From assembly GCF_013111185.1 (NCBI RefSeq), contig NZ_WVRE01000008.1, positions 1-64,000 on the forward strand: 64,000 bases of DNA, given 5' to 3'. Under the pieces are notes generated by a model. The model made no database searches, was not told the DNA's origin, and saw only the letters and a program-made list of their open reading frames with translations. A program made the position numbers and the translations under genes. This DNA comes from Ruegeria sp. HKCCD7303 (lineage in GTDB: Bacteria; Pseudomonadota; Alphaproteobacteria; Rhodobacterales; Rhodobacteraceae). This document shows positions 36,616 to 46,792 of this stretch, in pieces (positions within the stretch are counted from its first letter, which is position 1; each line of letters opens with the position of its first letter).

Positions 36616-37880
36616 TGGCCCTTGATCCGTTCGATTTTTGCACCCACGCCTTCCAGCTTGCGCACCACATGCTCATATCCGCGGTCCAGATGATAGACCC
36701 TGCTTACCGTTGTTTCACCTTCTGCCGCCAGCCCCGCCAGAATCAGCGAGACCGAGGCGCGCAGGTCCGTTGCCATCACAGGCGCACCTTTCAGGCTTTC
36801 AACACCGGTGACAGTGGCCGTACCGCCATGCACCTCGATATTCGCGCCCATGCGCACCAGTTCGGGCGCGTGCATGAATCGGTTTTCGAAAATGCGTTCT
36901 TCCAGCACCGAGGTTCCTTCGGCGGTGCACATCAGCGCCATCATCTGCGCCTGAAGGTCCGTCGGGAATCCCGGGAAAGGTTCGGTCACAACATCCACGG
37001 CCTGAACGCGGCCATTCTTTCGCGCGACTTTCAGTCCCTTTTCGGTTTCCGTAACGCTGACTCCTGCTGCGTCCAGCTTCTCGGCAAAGGATTCGACCAG
37101 CGACATGCGCCCGCCCAGCAATTCAACTTCACCGCCGCAAATCGCCGGAGCCAGCATATAGGTACCCAGTTCGATCCGGTCCGTAACGACCTGATGCGTG
37201 GCACCATGCAACCGATCGACACCCTGGATTTCAATGGTCGAGGTCCCCTCGCCCGAAATCTGGGCTCCCATCTTGCGCAAGCATTCGACCAGATCGACAA
37301 TCTCAGGCTCGCGCGCGGCATTCTTCAGAACAGTGGTTCCCTTGGCCAGCGTCGCAGCCATGACGATGTTTTCAGTTGCCCCAACCGAGGCAAAGCGCAT
37401 CTCATGCACCGCGCCTTTCAGCCCGCCCTGTGCCTTGGCGTGCAGATACCCGTCTTTCAGTTCGATCTCTGCACCCAGCGCTTCCAGCCCCTCGACATGC
37501 AAATCCATCGGACGCGCGCCGATCGCGCAACCACCAGGCAGTGACACAACGGCCTGACCAAACCGCGCCAGCAATGGCCCAAGCACCAGATTAGATGCAC
37601 GCATCTTACGCACGATGTCATAATCTGCAGTCTGACTGGTCAGGTTATGACTCGACATTGCGATCACCTGCCCGTCCTGCAGCGCCGACACCTCGGCCCC
37701 AAGCGATTGCAGCAGGGCAGTCATCGTTTTGATGTCGCTCAGCCGTGGAGCGTTGGTCAGTGTCAGCGGTTCTTCGCTCAGAAGCGTCGCGGGCATCAAC
37801 GTCAGGCACGCATTCTTGGCCCCCGCAATCGGAATTTGCCCGGTCAGCGGGCCATTGCCCGTTACAAGAATCGAATCCAT
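36612..37880 (-). CDS. murA: UDP-N-acetylglucosamine 1-carboxyvinyltransferase
   Basis: The protein has 422 residues, full length. It transfers enolpyruvate from PEP to UDP-GlcNAc, the first committed step of peptidoglycan synthesis. The Lys of GAKNACL and the fosfomycin-target Cys in [18 protein letters not shown] are present, as is the Asp in [10 protein letters not shown]. Because the Cys is retained, fosfomycin sensitivity would be expected from this enzyme. It is translationally coupled to DUF2948. Confidence 0.98.
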   Translation of the reverse strand: MDSILVTGNGPLTGQIPIAGAKNACLTLMPATLLSEEPLTLTNAPRLSDIKTMTALLQSLGAEVSALQDGQVIAMSSHNLTSQTADYDIVRKMRASNLVLGPLLARFGQAVVSLPGGCAIGARPMDLHVEGLEALGAEIELKDGYLHAKAQGGLKGAVHEMRFASVGATENIVMAATLAKGTTVLKNAAREPEIVDLVECLRKMGAQISGEGTSTIEIQGVDRLHGATHQVVTDRIELGTYMLAPAICGGEVELLGGRMSLVESFAEKLDAAGVSVTETEKGLKVARKNGRVQAVDVVTEPFPGFPTDLQAQMMALMCTAEGTSVLEERIFENRFMHAPELVRMGANIEVHGGTATVTGVESLKGAPVMATDLRASVSLILAGLAAEGETTVSRVYHLDRGYEHVVRKLEGVGAKIERIKGQ

Positions 37881-37886
37881 CTGCTC

Positions 37887-38042
37887 TTATCCCTCGTCCT
37901 TATCGGCTTTGTCCCCCGAGGCCGCCCGCGCCTTGGCCTGCGCCTTGCGCCGCGCCATGTTCGCCTTCAGCGCCGCCTTCAAACGCTCTTCTCTTGCGCC
38001 CCCGGATTTGCCTTGTTTTTTGGGTGAATTTTTATCTGTCAT
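37887..38042 (-). CDS. Small lysine/arginine-rich hypothetical protein
   Basis: The protein has 51 residues, too short for many gene finders. It is highly charged and helical: EERLKAALKANMARRKAQAK with an acidic tail. It ends six bases before murA in the same direction. I recall similar unnamed small proteins at this position in related genomes. Nucleic-acid binding is plausible from the charge, but unproven. Confidence 0.75.
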   Translation of the reverse strand: MTDKNSPKKQGKSGGAREERLKAALKANMARRKAQAKARAASGDKADKDEG

Positions 38043-38125
38043 GCTCTTTCTCTACAGGAGGCGAAAAAAACCGTCCAGACACCCTTGCGCCGCGTTTCGT
38101 TTGAGTCTAATCACCCGCCCACAGC

Positions 38126-38200
<75 letters not shown>

Positions 38201-38439
38201 TCCATACATCTCCAATATCGTGACCACCCTTGTTTCTATGACTTCGCTCCGCCGAGTTCTAAGCAGGGAAGCATTGGATAGAAGCGCGTATAGAACAAAC
38301 TCCTTGCCATCTCATGGGGCCGCCAAACCTGAAACTATGGAGCTGCGACCTGCCCGGCGGACACTCGGACCGGATATATTCAAGTGTTAATCCGCCGTTC
38401 TCAAAACGACCTTGTCGCTGAAAAATGCAGTTAGTTTGA

Positions 38440-39249
38440 TCACCCGATTGGCTTTCTGGCAATCTGACTGACATAGGACATGAAACCAAAAAACGTGTTA
38501 CTTGAAACGCGACTGCGTGCTTCTGCTTTCAGCGCTTCTGCTGTCTGAGGGAAAAGGACACCTGTTTCGACCATTCGGTCCGCCCCGCGATCTATCACTG
38601 TCATGAAATACCCGGCTTCGCCTTCGGCCACATAGCCATGTCCACAGCGTCGGCCAAGTTCGAACCCTGCGGTACCCAGCAACTCTCCGATCTGACGCAT
38701 GACCCAAAGATTGGTGACATTCTGGTTGATCATAAAGCGGACAAGCTGATCCAACGGGTCGAAATCTGCAATCTGGGCCGTCGCCGTATCATAGTCGCCA
38801 TCGCAGACGGCAACCAAACCGCCCGGTTTGAGTATCCTGTGTGCCTCGCGAACGGCGTCTTGCGGATCGGGAACATGGCACAACAGCGTGTGCATCAACA
38901 CCAGGTCAACAGATGAGGATAGAAGCCCTGTATTCCTTGCATCACCAACCTCAAACCTCAAAGATGGTTTTCCGTCAAAACGTTGCCGCGCTCTTTCAAC
39001 CATTATTGGTGATGGCTCGATGCCCAGCGCCTTGGTCGCACCGGCCATCTCGATCAAGTCGTTGGTAACGTGCCCAGTGCCAGAACCGAACTCAACCGCA
39101 TACGCTCCCTCAGGCAGTTCAAGGTCACCGAGATAGGCCCTTCTGATCTCAACCTGAGCAGGCTCCAAACAACGTGCATCCATTGCATCGGCAATACGCG
39201 CCTGCAACGCATCGTCTTCGTTGGCCAGATTTGAATATGGGTCAGACAT
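38440..39249 (-). CDS. Class I SAM-dependent methyltransferase
   Basis: The protein has 269 residues from the ATG at 39249, preceded by AAGGGAGAAAGG; an upstream in-frame start lacks a site. SAM motif I reads YAVEFGSGTGHVTNDLI, then GIEPSPIMVERAR, then HRILKPGGLVAVCDGDYDTA. It belongs to the broad Methyltransf_11/25 group. It has no operon partner, and the substrate is unknown. Confidence 0.87.
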   Translation of the reverse strand: MSDPYSNLANEDDALQARIADAMDARCLEPAQVEIRRAYLGDLELPEGAYAVEFGSGTGHVTNDLIEMAGATKALGIEPSPIMVERARQRFDGKPSLRFEVGDARNTGLLSSSVDLVLMHTLLCHVPDPQDAVREAHRILKPGGLVAVCDGDYDTATAQIADFDPLDQLVRFMINQNVTNLWVMRQIGELLGTAGFELGRRCGHGYVAEGEAGYFMTVIDRGADRMVETGVLFPQTAEALKAEARSRVSSNTFFGFMSYVSQIARKPIG

Positions 39250-39719
39250 ACCTTTCTCCCTTGAATTTTTGGTCTCCACAACACCGCATCAATCAGGGGA
39301 AATTCTAACACATCCGGCTTTTTCAACAACGTCAGCGCCTGGCTACAAAGCTTGACAACCTGGTTCATCTTGCGAAAATTGCCTCGGATGAGGAACACAA
39401 GAGCAAGTTGTTCGACTCGCCCTATCGAAAACGACTACTCTTTGGAAACCGTCGATTGTCCGACGAAACCGATGCCCACAATTAAGGCAAAGGTTAAGAA
39501 ATGTAGGCACAAGAATCTCATGGATGACAAGTTCTCGCAATAGTTATGCCTACATCGCAATCTATTGGTAAATAATCCTGCCGATCTGTTGACTAGTCCG
39601 GTTTTAATGAGGGGGTATCTCGGCAGGGTTAGGGGGATGCCCGCTCAGGTCCGATTTGGACCGATGAAGCACGGCATCCCCTGCCGTTTTAATAGCTCTC
39701 TTTCCCGCTCAGACGCTTC
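39250..39719. other. Gene-free gap with nested inverted repeats
   Basis: About 470 bases without a supportable gene. At 39611-39686 an outer pair of arms (CGGCAGGG..GGGATGCC against GGCATCCCCTGCCG) encloses an inner hairpin GGTCC/GGACC around GATTT. A short T/A-rich stretch follows on the plus strand (TTTTAATAG). It may terminate the convergent GlxA-type gene or be a structured RNA; neither is clear. Confidence 0.4.
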
Positions 39720-40670
39720 TCAGTCGATCTTGTTACGCTGTGCGTGCGGTGTGACACCAAAGCTGGATCGGAACACGCGCGAGAAATGGCCCGGGTTTTC
39801 GAAACCACAAGCAATTGCGATCTCGGTGACTGAAGCCTCGGTTTGCAGCAGCAACTTTTGGGCACGTTCCAGGCGCAGTTCCATAAAGTACTTCTTGGGC
39901 GATGTGTTCAGATACTTGCCGAACAGCCGCTCTAGCTGCCGGGTGGAAATGCCAAGTTCTTCGGCAATAAAGGACGGCGAGATTGGGGTCTCGATGCTGT
40001 CCTGCATGATGTTGATGGCCTTGGCCAGGTGCGCATTGCGCATCCCGTTGCGTGACTGCAGCGAAACCCGCTGTTTCGCCGTTGCATTGCGCACCGCGTT
40101 GTAAACCATTTGATCTGCCACATCGATTGCCAACTCTTCGCCATGGTCGCGCTCGATCAGATGCAGCATCAAATCTGCCGTCGCGGTTCCGCCCGACGCG
40201 GTGATGTGTTTTTCGTCAGCAACAAAAACACTGCGAACCAGATTAACCTCGGGAAACGCCTCCATGAAGGCATCATGGTATTCCCAATGGATCGCCGCCT
40301 GCATCCCGTCCAGAAAGCCGGCTTCGGCCAACACCCAGGCACCCGAACATAGGGCACCGATTGGGGTGCCGCGGGCGCGCGCTCGCCGCAGGGTGGCCAA
40401 CAGGCGGCGGGTGACGTGCTTACGCATATGAATGCCCGACAGCACAAAAAGCTGGTCGCATTTGGCCAGGTTTTCCAGCCCGGAGTGAACCAGCGTAACT
40501 GACCCATTTGAGCACACCGCCTGTTCGCCATGCTCAGACACGAAGTTCCAGCTATAAAGTTCTTCCCCGCTCACAAGGTTCGCAATCCTCAGCGGTTCCA
40601 CCGCGCAAGAGAACGCAAGGTGCGAGAATTCCTCGACCAGAAGAAATGTGATGCGCCGCGTCTTAGGCAT
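39720..40670 (-). CDS. GlxA/GbdR-type AraC-family regulator with DJ-1/PfpI-like domain
   Basis: The protein has 316 residues. An N-terminal amidotransferase-like sensor domain (about 5-190, FSHLAFSCAVEPLRIAN and ALCSGAWVLAEAG) is followed by an AraC double helix-turn-helix (about 215-312, ISTRQLERLFGKYLNTSPK and GFENPGHFSRVFRSSFGV). This architecture is shared by GbdR, CdhR and SouR, which sense glycine betaine, carnitine and sarcosine. It is divergent from the GntR gene at the head of a catabolic cluster that includes an MttB homologue, so sensing a betaine is a reasonable inference. Confidence 0.88.
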   Translation of the reverse strand: MPKTRRITFLLVEEFSHLAFSCAVEPLRIANLVSGEELYSWNFVSEHGEQAVCSNGSVTLVHSGLENLAKCDQLFVLSGIHMRKHVTRRLLATLRRARARGTPIGALCSGAWVLAEAGFLDGMQAAIHWEYHDAFMEAFPEVNLVRSVFVADEKHITASGGTATADLMLHLIERDHGEELAIDVADQMVYNAVRNATAKQRVSLQSRNGMRNAHLAKAINIMQDSIETPISPSFIAEELGISTRQLERLFGKYLNTSPKKYFMELRLERAQKLLLQTEASVTEIAIACGFENPGHFSRVFRSSFGVTPHAQRNKID

Positions 40671-40747
40671 GAGTTGATCCGTTTGAACTTGGGACAGCGC
40701 CCGAAAGTGAGTCTATTTTGCAGGAGCCTATGCTGCACGAAATTTTT

Positions 40748-40757
40748 TTGTATACAA
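40748..40757. promoter_or_regulatory. Candidate GntR/FadR-type operator
   Basis: The perfect palindrome TTGTATACAA lies 74 bases before the GntR start, followed by a second half-site GTTGTAT. Palindromes with a central GTATAC or TNTAC core are common for FCD-type GntR regulators, so autoregulation is likely. Confidence 0.55.
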
Positions 40758-40830
40758 GTTGTATTTTCTTAGCATACATAACCGTGACAGCACGATTCGA
40801 CCGCTTTATGAAAGATGGATGAGCTAAGGG

Positions 40831-41541
40831 ATGAAAGACGAAGCCAAGTCGCGAAAAGGCGCGTTACAAGAGCACCTGAAAACATCCATTCTGACTCTGC
40901 GCTTGCAACCAGGCACAGATCTGGACGAGGCGCATTTGTCAGATGAATTCGGCCTGTCACGCACACCGCTGCGCGAGGTATTCCGGCAACTGGCGGGGGA
41001 AGGCTATCTCGACCTGCGTACAAACCGCAGCGCGCGGGTGTCCGAGATGTCTTACACGACCCTGCGCGATTTCTTCCTTGCCGCACCAATGGTGTATGGC
41101 GCGATCCTGCGTCTGGCTGCGGGAAACGCGCGCCCTGCGCAGATCGACGCCCTAAAAGACGCGCAGCAAGCGTTCAAAGCCGCGTTACGTACAGGTTCGG
41201 CCGAGGATCGGGCGCTGGCCAACAATCGCTTTCACGATGTGACTGGCGAGATGTCGGGCAATGTCTATCTGCTGCCCTCGTTCAACCGGCTGCTGATCGA
41301 TCACGCGAGGATCGGCATGACGTTCTATCGCCCACAGTCCGATGAAATGTCGGAAAACCTGTCACGCGCCAGCGAACAGCACGATGCCATCATCGCAGCC
41401 ATCGAGGCGCGGGACGAAGCAGCAGCGGCAAAGCTAGCCGAAGATCACTGGAACCTGTCACGCGATCAGATTGAGATGTTCGTGATGCCAGACGCGCTGG
41501 ATGTCCCGATGGGCGTCCCACTCCTTTCGAAACCTGCATGA
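40831..41541 (+). CDS. GntR-family regulator, FCD (FadR) subfamily
   Basis: The protein has 236 residues. A winged helix (about 12-72, SDEFGLSRTPLREVFRQLAG) is followed by an FCD effector domain (about 85-215). The metal-binding His/Asp pattern is partly visible (ANNRFHDV, ASEQHDAIIAAIEARD). It is the first gene of the DapA-family/aldehyde dehydrogenase/FAD oxidase operon, so it is probably a local repressor responding to a pathway intermediate. Confidence 0.9.
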   Translation: MKDEAKSRKGALQEHLKTSILTLRLQPGTDLDEAHLSDEFGLSRTPLREVFRQLAGEGYLDLRTNRSARVSEMSYTTLRDFFLAAPMVYGAILRLAAGNARPAQIDALKDAQQAFKAALRTGSAEDRALANNRFHDVTGEMSGNVYLLPSFNRLLIDHARIGMTFYRPQSDEMSENLSRASEQHDAIIAAIEARDEAAAAKLAEDHWNLSRDQIEMFVMPDALDVPMGVPLLSKPA

Positions 41542-41548
41542 GGACGGA

Positions 41549-42466
41549 ATGAACCCGATTTTCAAGTTTGAGGGGATTTATACCCCTGTGGTCACGCCCT
41601 ATCACAACGATGGAAGCGTTAATTGGGACGCCTTGTCCAATGTGATCGAATACCTGATCCAGAGTGGCGTGCATGGTCTGATTTCGGGCGGATCGACAGG
41701 TGAAAACTATGCCCAGACTGTGGAAGAACGGCTGGAACTGGCCAAATTCACACATCAGCAATTGAAAGGCCGTCTGCCTCTGCTCGTAGGGACCGGGGCC
41801 ATGCTGACGCCGGATTCCATTGCGCTGGCCTCGGGCGCGCGCGAAATTGGTGCAGATGCGATCCTGCTGGCCAGCCCGCCCTATTCGGTGCCGACCGACC
41901 GCGAAAACGCACTGAACGCGCTGGCTATCGACAAGGCCGCGGACCTGCCCGTAATGCTGTACAACTACCCGCACCGCACCGGCACGATGATGGGTGAGGA
42001 ATTTCTTGACCGTGTAGGCCGCAGCCGGAACTTCTGCGGCATCAAGGAAAGCTCGGGCGATATCAACAGGGTGCACCTGCTGGCGCGGGACTATCCACAC
42101 ATCCAGCTTGGCTGCGGTATGGACGACCAGGCGTTGGAATTCTTCGCCTGGGGTGCGCCGTTCTGGGTCTGTGGCGGGTCGAACTTTCTGCCCACCGAGC
42201 ATGTGGCGCTTTACGATGCCTGCGTGATCGAGGGGAATTTCTCCAAAGGTCGGCGGATCATGTCGGCCATGATGCCGCTGATGCGGGTGTTGGAACAGGG
42301 TGGCAAGTTCATCCAGACCATCAAGCATGGCGTGACCATGAACGGGATCGATGCGGGCGCGATGCGGCCTCCGCTGAAGGGTCTGAACAAAGACGACAAG
42401 CGCGCGTTGGAACAGGTGACGCGTGTGCTCAAGAAGACAATCGCTGACATTGTGGCTGAGGGGTAA
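41549..42466 (+). CDS. DapA-family (dihydrodipicolinate synthase/N-acetylneuraminate lyase) aldolase or deaminase
   Basis: The protein has 305 residues from the ATG at 41549, with GAGGACGG upstream. It is a TIM barrel with the GGSTGENYAQT phosphate/carboxylate loop, Tyr in YNYPHRTG and the Schiff-base Lys in CGIKESSGD. Members include DHDPS, KDG aldolase and the pyrroline-4-hydroxy-2-carboxylate deaminase of hydroxyproline catabolism. Pairing with an aldehyde dehydrogenase six bases downstream and an HpbD-like enolase nearby favours the hydroxyproline-type role, but sequence alone does not prove it. Confidence 0.85.
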   Translation: MNPIFKFEGIYTPVVTPYHNDGSVNWDALSNVIEYLIQSGVHGLISGGSTGENYAQTVEERLELAKFTHQQLKGRLPLLVGTGAMLTPDSIALASGAREIGADAILLASPPYSVPTDRENALNALAIDKAADLPVMLYNYPHRTGTMMGEEFLDRVGRSRNFCGIKESSGDINRVHLLARDYPHIQLGCGMDDQALEFFAWGAPFWVCGGSNFLPTEHVALYDACVIEGNFSKGRRIMSAMMPLMRVLEQGGKFIQTIKHGVTMNGIDAGAMRPPLKGLNKDDKRALEQVTRVLKKTIADIVAEG

Positions 42467-42471
42467 GAGAC

Positions 42472-43968
42472 ATGGATCTGCTGACACAGGACGAATACAA
42501 ATCCATCGCCGCAGGCCTGACGCTGCCTACAGGCGCTTTCATCGACGGCGCCTTCCGCCCCGCGATTTCGGGTGAGACCTTTGAGACAGTGAACCCAGCC
42601 ACTGGCGACAAACTGGCGGACATCGCGTCTTGCGGCGCAGCGGATGTGGACTTTGCCGTCGAAAAGGCGCGTGAGGCGTTTGACGATGGCCGTTGGTCCA
42701 AGCTGCATCCGAGCGAACGCAAGGATGTGCTGATCCGGTTGTGCAAGTTACTGACCCGCAATACGCGCGAACTGGCGGTGATGGAAAGCATCGACAGCGG
42801 CAAGACCATCCTTGATTGCGAATCCGTGGATGTGCCCGAGACGATCCACTGCCTGAAATGGCACGCCGAGGCGATTGACAAGATTTACGATCAAGTCTCG
42901 CCCGCCAGCGACGATCACATCGCCATGGTGGTGCGCGAACCGATTGGCGTCGTCGGCCTGGTGCTGCCCTGGAACTTCCCGCTGCTGATGCTGGCGTGGA
43001 AAATCGGGCCTGCTTTGGCGGCGGGCTGTTCGGTCGTGGTGAAACCCGCGACTGAGACCACGCTGACCGCTCTGCGTATGGCTGAGCTGGCGATGGAGGC
43101 TGGCCTGCCCCGCGGCGTTCTGAACATCGTTCCGGGCGGCGGCGCAGAGGTCGGTGAACCCATCGGGCGGCATATGGATATTGACATGGTCTCTTTCACC
43201 GGCTCGACCGTAACCGGCAAACGGTTCCTGACCTATTCCGCCGAAAGTAACGCCAAAGAAGTGGTGCTGGAGATGGGCGGCAAAAACCCGGCCATCGTCA
43301 TGGATGACGCTGAAAACCTTGACCGTGTGGCCGCGCATGTGGTGAACGGCGCGTTCTGGAACATGGGCGAGAACTGCTCGGCCTCGTCGCGCCTGATCGT
43401 GCACAAGGATGTAAAGGCAGAGTTGCTGGAGCGCATTGCACATCACGCCAAACAGTGGAATATCGGTGACCCTCTGAACCCGGAAACCCGTATGGGCGCG
43501 CTGGTGAGCGAAGGGCATTATAACAAGGTCTGCGGTTATCTGGATCAAGCCGAGAACGTAGTGATCGGCGGCAAAGCTGACAAAGGCTTTGTCGAGGCTA
43601 CGGTGGTCGAAGTACCCGGCAATGACGCCACCCTGGCGCGGGAAGAGATCTTTGGCCCGGTTCTGTCGGTGATCGAAGTGTCAGGCTTTGACGAAGCCAT
43701 CAAGATCGCCAATGACACCGACTATGGCCTATGTGCCTCGATCTTCACTGCCAACGCCAAGCGCGCCATTCGCGGGGCTCGGGCGATCCGGGCGGGCACC
43801 GTGACAGTCAACAGCTTTGGCGAAGGCGACATCACCACGCCATTTGGCGGCTACAAGCAGTCTGGCTTTGGCGGTCGCGACAATTCGGTCCACGCCCACG
43901 ATCAGTACACCCAGTTGAAAACCATCTGGATCGATCTGGCCGATGACGCAGACGAGGCGGTGGATTGA
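42472..43968 (+). CDS. NAD(P)-dependent aldehyde dehydrogenase, PuuC-like
   Basis: The protein has 498 residues, normal length. The catalytic Cys is in WNMGENCSASSRL and the general base Glu in VVLEMGGKNPAIV; the cofactor loop is FTGSTVTGKRF. The best resemblance is to gamma-glutamyl-gamma-aminobutyraldehyde/betaine-aldehyde type enzymes. In this operon it would oxidise a semialdehyde such as 2-oxoglutarate semialdehyde released after the DapA-family step; inference. It overlaps the next gene's TTG start by three bases. Confidence 0.92.
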   Translation: MDLLTQDEYKSIAAGLTLPTGAFIDGAFRPAISGETFETVNPATGDKLADIASCGAADVDFAVEKAREAFDDGRWSKLHPSERKDVLIRLCKLLTRNTRELAVMESIDSGKTILDCESVDVPETIHCLKWHAEAIDKIYDQVSPASDDHIAMVVREPIGVVGLVLPWNFPLLMLAWKIGPALAAGCSVVVKPATETTLTALRMAELAMEAGLPRGVLNIVPGGGAEVGEPIGRHMDIDMVSFTGSTVTGKRFLTYSAESNAKEVVLEMGGKNPAIVMDDAENLDRVAAHVVNGAFWNMGENCSASSRLIVHKDVKAELLERIAHHAKQWNIGDPLNPETRMGALVSEGHYNKVCGYLDQAENVVIGGKADKGFVEATVVEVPGNDATLAREEIFGPVLSVIEVSGFDEAIKIANDTDYGLCASIFTANAKRAIRGARAIRAGTVTVNSFGEGDITTPFGGYKQSGFGGRDNSVHAHDQYTQLKTIWIDLADDADEAVD

Positions 43969-45305
43969 CGCGGTTCGAGGCCAAAAGACTGCCCCGGCAG
44001 ACGGGCCCGGCCGGATGGAATGCCATCCTGCCACCCCAGACGCCCCTGCCGGAACTGGACAAGGACCTGATTGCCGACATCACTATCGTTGGCGGTGGGT
44101 TTGCTGGGCTCAGCACGGCGCGGCGGCTGCATCAACTGGATCCATCACTGAAGGTTGTTCTGCTGGAAGCAGGCCGATTTGCCGATGGTTCTGCGGGGCG
44201 GAACTCGGGATTTATGATCGACCTGCCTCATGATTTGGCCTCGGACAATTATGCAGGCGAAGGATTGGAAGAGGATCGCGCCGCAATTGCACTGAATCGC
44301 AAGGCCATTGCTTTTGCGAGCGACGTGGCCGGGGAATGCGAGTTAAATCAGGAAATGTTCGACCCCTGCGGCAAGTACAATGCCGCCGCCACCAAGGCGG
44401 GCGACGCGCACAACCGCGCGTTTGCGGAACACCTGAGGAAACTGGGTGAGCCTCACACGCTCTATGACCAGCAACAGATGCACGAAATCACGGGCAGCCC
44501 ACATTACACCTCGGGACTTTACGCGCCAGGAACAGTGATGATCCAACCCGCAGCCTATGTGCGGGCGCTTTCGGCCCAATTGGCTGATCAGATTGACGTG
44601 TTCGAAAACTCATCAGTCACCAGTTTCGAAAAGCAAGGCACAAGCTGGGTGGTCAAAACCACCAAAGCCAAGGTCAAGACCGGGCGGATTATCCTCGCCA
44701 ATAACGGCCATCTCGAAAGCTTTGGGTTCTACCAAAGACAATTGATGCATATCTGCCTCTACGCGTCGATCTCAGCACCTTTGACTGAGGCACAGATCAA
44801 AACGCTTGGCGGGCAATCGCGCTGGTCGGTGACACCTGCCGATCCGATGGGCACATCGGTGCGGCGCATTTCCGGCAGCTACGGCGATCGCATCCTGATC
44901 CGCAACGGTACCAGCTTTCACCCGACAATCGAGACCAGCCCAATGCGGCTGCGCAATGTCGGCTGGGTTCAGGACCGCAAGTTCATGGAACGTTTCCCGC
45001 ACCTGTCAGACGTAACGATGGAGCACCGCTGGGCCGGGATGCTTTGCCTAAGCCGCAATGGGTCTGCGGCCTTTGGTGAACTTGAGGACGGTGTGTTCTC
45101 GGCCTGCTGTCAGAATGGCCTGGGCATCGCCCGAGGAACCTTGCAAGGCATGGGCATCGCAGAATTGGTGATGCAAGGCGGATCAGAGATCGCCACTCAC
45201 TTTCTGGAACAGCCGGATCTTCCGCGATTGCCGCCCGAGCCATTCGCCTCGCTTGGGGCAAACAGCTATTTGATTTGGAAAGAATGGCGATCCGGTAAGG
45301 AGTGA
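43965..45305 (+). CDS. FAD-dependent amine/amino-acid oxidoreductase (DAO fold, PuuB-like)
   Basis: The protein has 446 residues. The start is a TTG overlapping the previous stop (TTGA) with GAGG upstream; no ATG lies near the conserved N-terminus. The FAD motif is ITIVGGGFAGLSTARRLHQL, preceded by the GWNAILPPQ segment typical of gamma-glutamylputrescine oxidase relatives. The C-terminus has NGLGIARGTLQGMGIAEL. Substrates of relatives are N-methylated or secondary amino acids, including D-hydroxyproline-type imino acids. It closes the operon. Confidence 0.9.
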   Translation: MTRFEAKRLPRQTGPAGWNAILPPQTPLPELDKDLIADITIVGGGFAGLSTARRLHQLDPSLKVVLLEAGRFADGSAGRNSGFMIDLPHDLASDNYAGEGLEEDRAAIALNRKAIAFASDVAGECELNQEMFDPCGKYNAAATKAGDAHNRAFAEHLRKLGEPHTLYDQQQMHEITGSPHYTSGLYAPGTVMIQPAAYVRALSAQLADQIDVFENSSVTSFEKQGTSWVVKTTKAKVKTGRIILANNGHLESFGFYQRQLMHICLYASISAPLTEAQIKTLGGQSRWSVTPADPMGTSVRRISGSYGDRILIRNGTSFHPTIETSPMRLRNVGWVQDRKFMERFPHLSDVTMEHRWAGMLCLSRNGSAAFGELEDGVFSACCQNGLGIARGTLQGMGIAELVMQGGSEIATHFLEQPDLPRLPPEPFASLGANSYLIWKEWRSGKE

Positions 45306-45315
45306 TGCGTTGGCG

Positions 45316-46050
45316 TCAGGGAAGGCTAAGCTTGGCCATGCGCCCACCATCTACGGTGTAGACCTGCCCGGTGATAAAGCCCGCCTCCTCTGACGCCAGA
45401 AACGCGACGAGGGCTGCAACCTCTTCCGGCCGACCGGTCCGTGCAACAGGGTGGATTTTGGCTATATCATCACGGAATGCAGCAGGGTCAGGCATGGAAT
45501 CGATGAAATCTTCGTTCAGTTCGGTATCGATCCATCCGGGTGCCACGGCGTTGCAACGGACACCTTCAACCCCGTGATCCACGGCAACGGCGCGGGTCAG
45601 ACCATGCAGCCCTGCCTTGGACGCGCAATAAGCCGCGTGACCGGGATTGCTGCTCAAACCTTCAATGGATCCGGTATTGACGATATTACCGCGGGTTTGA
45701 CGCAGATGCGGCAGCGCGGCTTTGATCATCAGGAACGGAGCGGTCAGATTGACCGTCAGATTGCGGTGCCAATCCTCAAGGCTCATGTCTTCGACCAAAA
45801 CTTCCTGCATCATACCCGCGTTGTTGACCAACACATCCAGGCGCCCAGCATCAGATACCACTTCGCTGACCGCCTGTGCCGGGCTGTCGGGATCGGTGAA
45901 ATCCGCTGCAATGCCTTGAAACTCGCTGTCTTCTCCACGTTGCGCGGTAAAGACCTGCGCGCCCTCGTCCCGCAACCGACGGGCAATGGCCTGACCGATG
46001 CCGCTGCGCCCGCCTGTGACCAATGCCACCTTTCCCTCGAACCGCTTCAT
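45316..46050 (-). CDS. Short-chain dehydrogenase/reductase
   Basis: The protein has 244 residues from the ATG at 46050. Classical SDR motifs are present: [23 protein letters not shown], the catalytic Ser in [10 protein letters not shown] and YCASK. The start overlaps the upstream SDR gene as ATGA. It lies convergent to the FAD oxidase gene and probably belongs to an operon with the second SDR and the enolase gene. The substrate is unknown. Confidence 0.9.
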   Translation of the reverse strand: MKRFEGKVALVTGGRSGIGQAIARRLRDEGAQVFTAQRGEDSEFQGIAADFTDPDSPAQAVSEVVSDAGRLDVLVNNAGMMQEVLVEDMSLEDWHRNLTVNLTAPFLMIKAALPHLRQTRGNIVNTGSIEGLSSNPGHAAYCASKAGLHGLTRAVAVDHGVEGVRCNAVAPGWIDTELNEDFIDSMPDPAAFRDDIAKIHPVARTGRPEEVAALVAFLASEEAGFITGQVYTVDGGRMAKLSLP

Positions 46051-46778
46051 GAAACGGGCTTCCCTCCGTTGACCTCGACCAGCGTACCGCAAACATAACG
46101 CGACGCATCCGAGACGAGGAACATGATGACGTCTGCAATATCCTCGGGCTCGGCGATGCGGCCCAGCGGCACGCTTTGGCCCAGCTCGGCCACGGCCGTA
46201 TCGGGATCAAAACCGCGCTTTTCAAAACCCGAGCGCAGCATAGGCGTATTCACCTCATTCGGGCATACAGCGTTGACGCGGATACCCTGATGGGCATGGT
46301 CCATACCCATACATTGGGTCAGGGACGCAATGGCCGCTTTTGTCATACAATAAACGGCGTGATTGGGGCCGGGGCGCAGCCCCCAACAAGACGCGGTGTT
46401 GACGATAGCGCCCCCTCCCGTTTCAGCCATGATCGGGATCGCCGCGCGACAGATACGAAACGGGGCTTCGACATTGACGCCCAGTGACAAAGACCAATCC
46501 GCATCCGACGTGTCGGTGACAGACCCGCGTGTGATGACACCTGCATTGTTGATCACGATATCGAGCCTGCCCAGCGCAGACGCCGCCGCCCTGGGCAATT
46601 GGTCGGCATAGTCTGGATCAAGCAGATCGCCCGGCAGATACGCCTCGGCCTCAATGCCATCGACCGACCGGTCCGCAACCGCGACCCGCGCCCCAGCTTG
46701 GCGCAAACGCTCAACGATTGACGCCCCGATACCTCCGGCTGCGCCAGTGACCAAAGCCGATTTTCCATTCAGGGTCAT
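46047..46778 (-). CDS. Short-chain dehydrogenase/reductase
   Basis: The protein has 243 residues from the ATG at 46778; a GTG at 46790 is an alternative. The motifs are [23 protein letters not shown], the Ser in [11 protein letters not shown] and YCMTKAA. It is coupled to the downstream SDR by a four-base overlap. Two adjacent SDRs suggest an epimerisation or two-step oxidation/reduction of a hydroxyl group in the same pathway; inference. Confidence 0.9.
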   Translation of the reverse strand: MTLNGKSALVTGAAGGIGASIVERLRQAGARVAVADRSVDGIEAEAYLPGDLLDPDYADQLPRAAASALGRLDIVINNAGVITRGSVTDTSDADWSLSLGVNVEAPFRICRAAIPIMAETGGGAIVNTASCWGLRPGPNHAVYCMTKAAIASLTQCMGMDHAHQGIRVNAVCPNEVNTPMLRSGFEKRGFDPDTAVAELGQSVPLGRIAEPEDIADVIMFLVSDASRYVCGTLVEVNGGKPVS

Positions 46779-46792
46779 GAGATCATCCACGG

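Noticed and set aside
36603-37544. Long plus-strand frame opposite murA
   Set aside because: An antisense shadow of a GC-rich, clearly real murA gene.
41390-42487. 365-codon minus-strand frame opposite the DapA-family gene
   Set aside because: A shadow frame; the plus-strand protein has all catalytic motifs and operon spacing.
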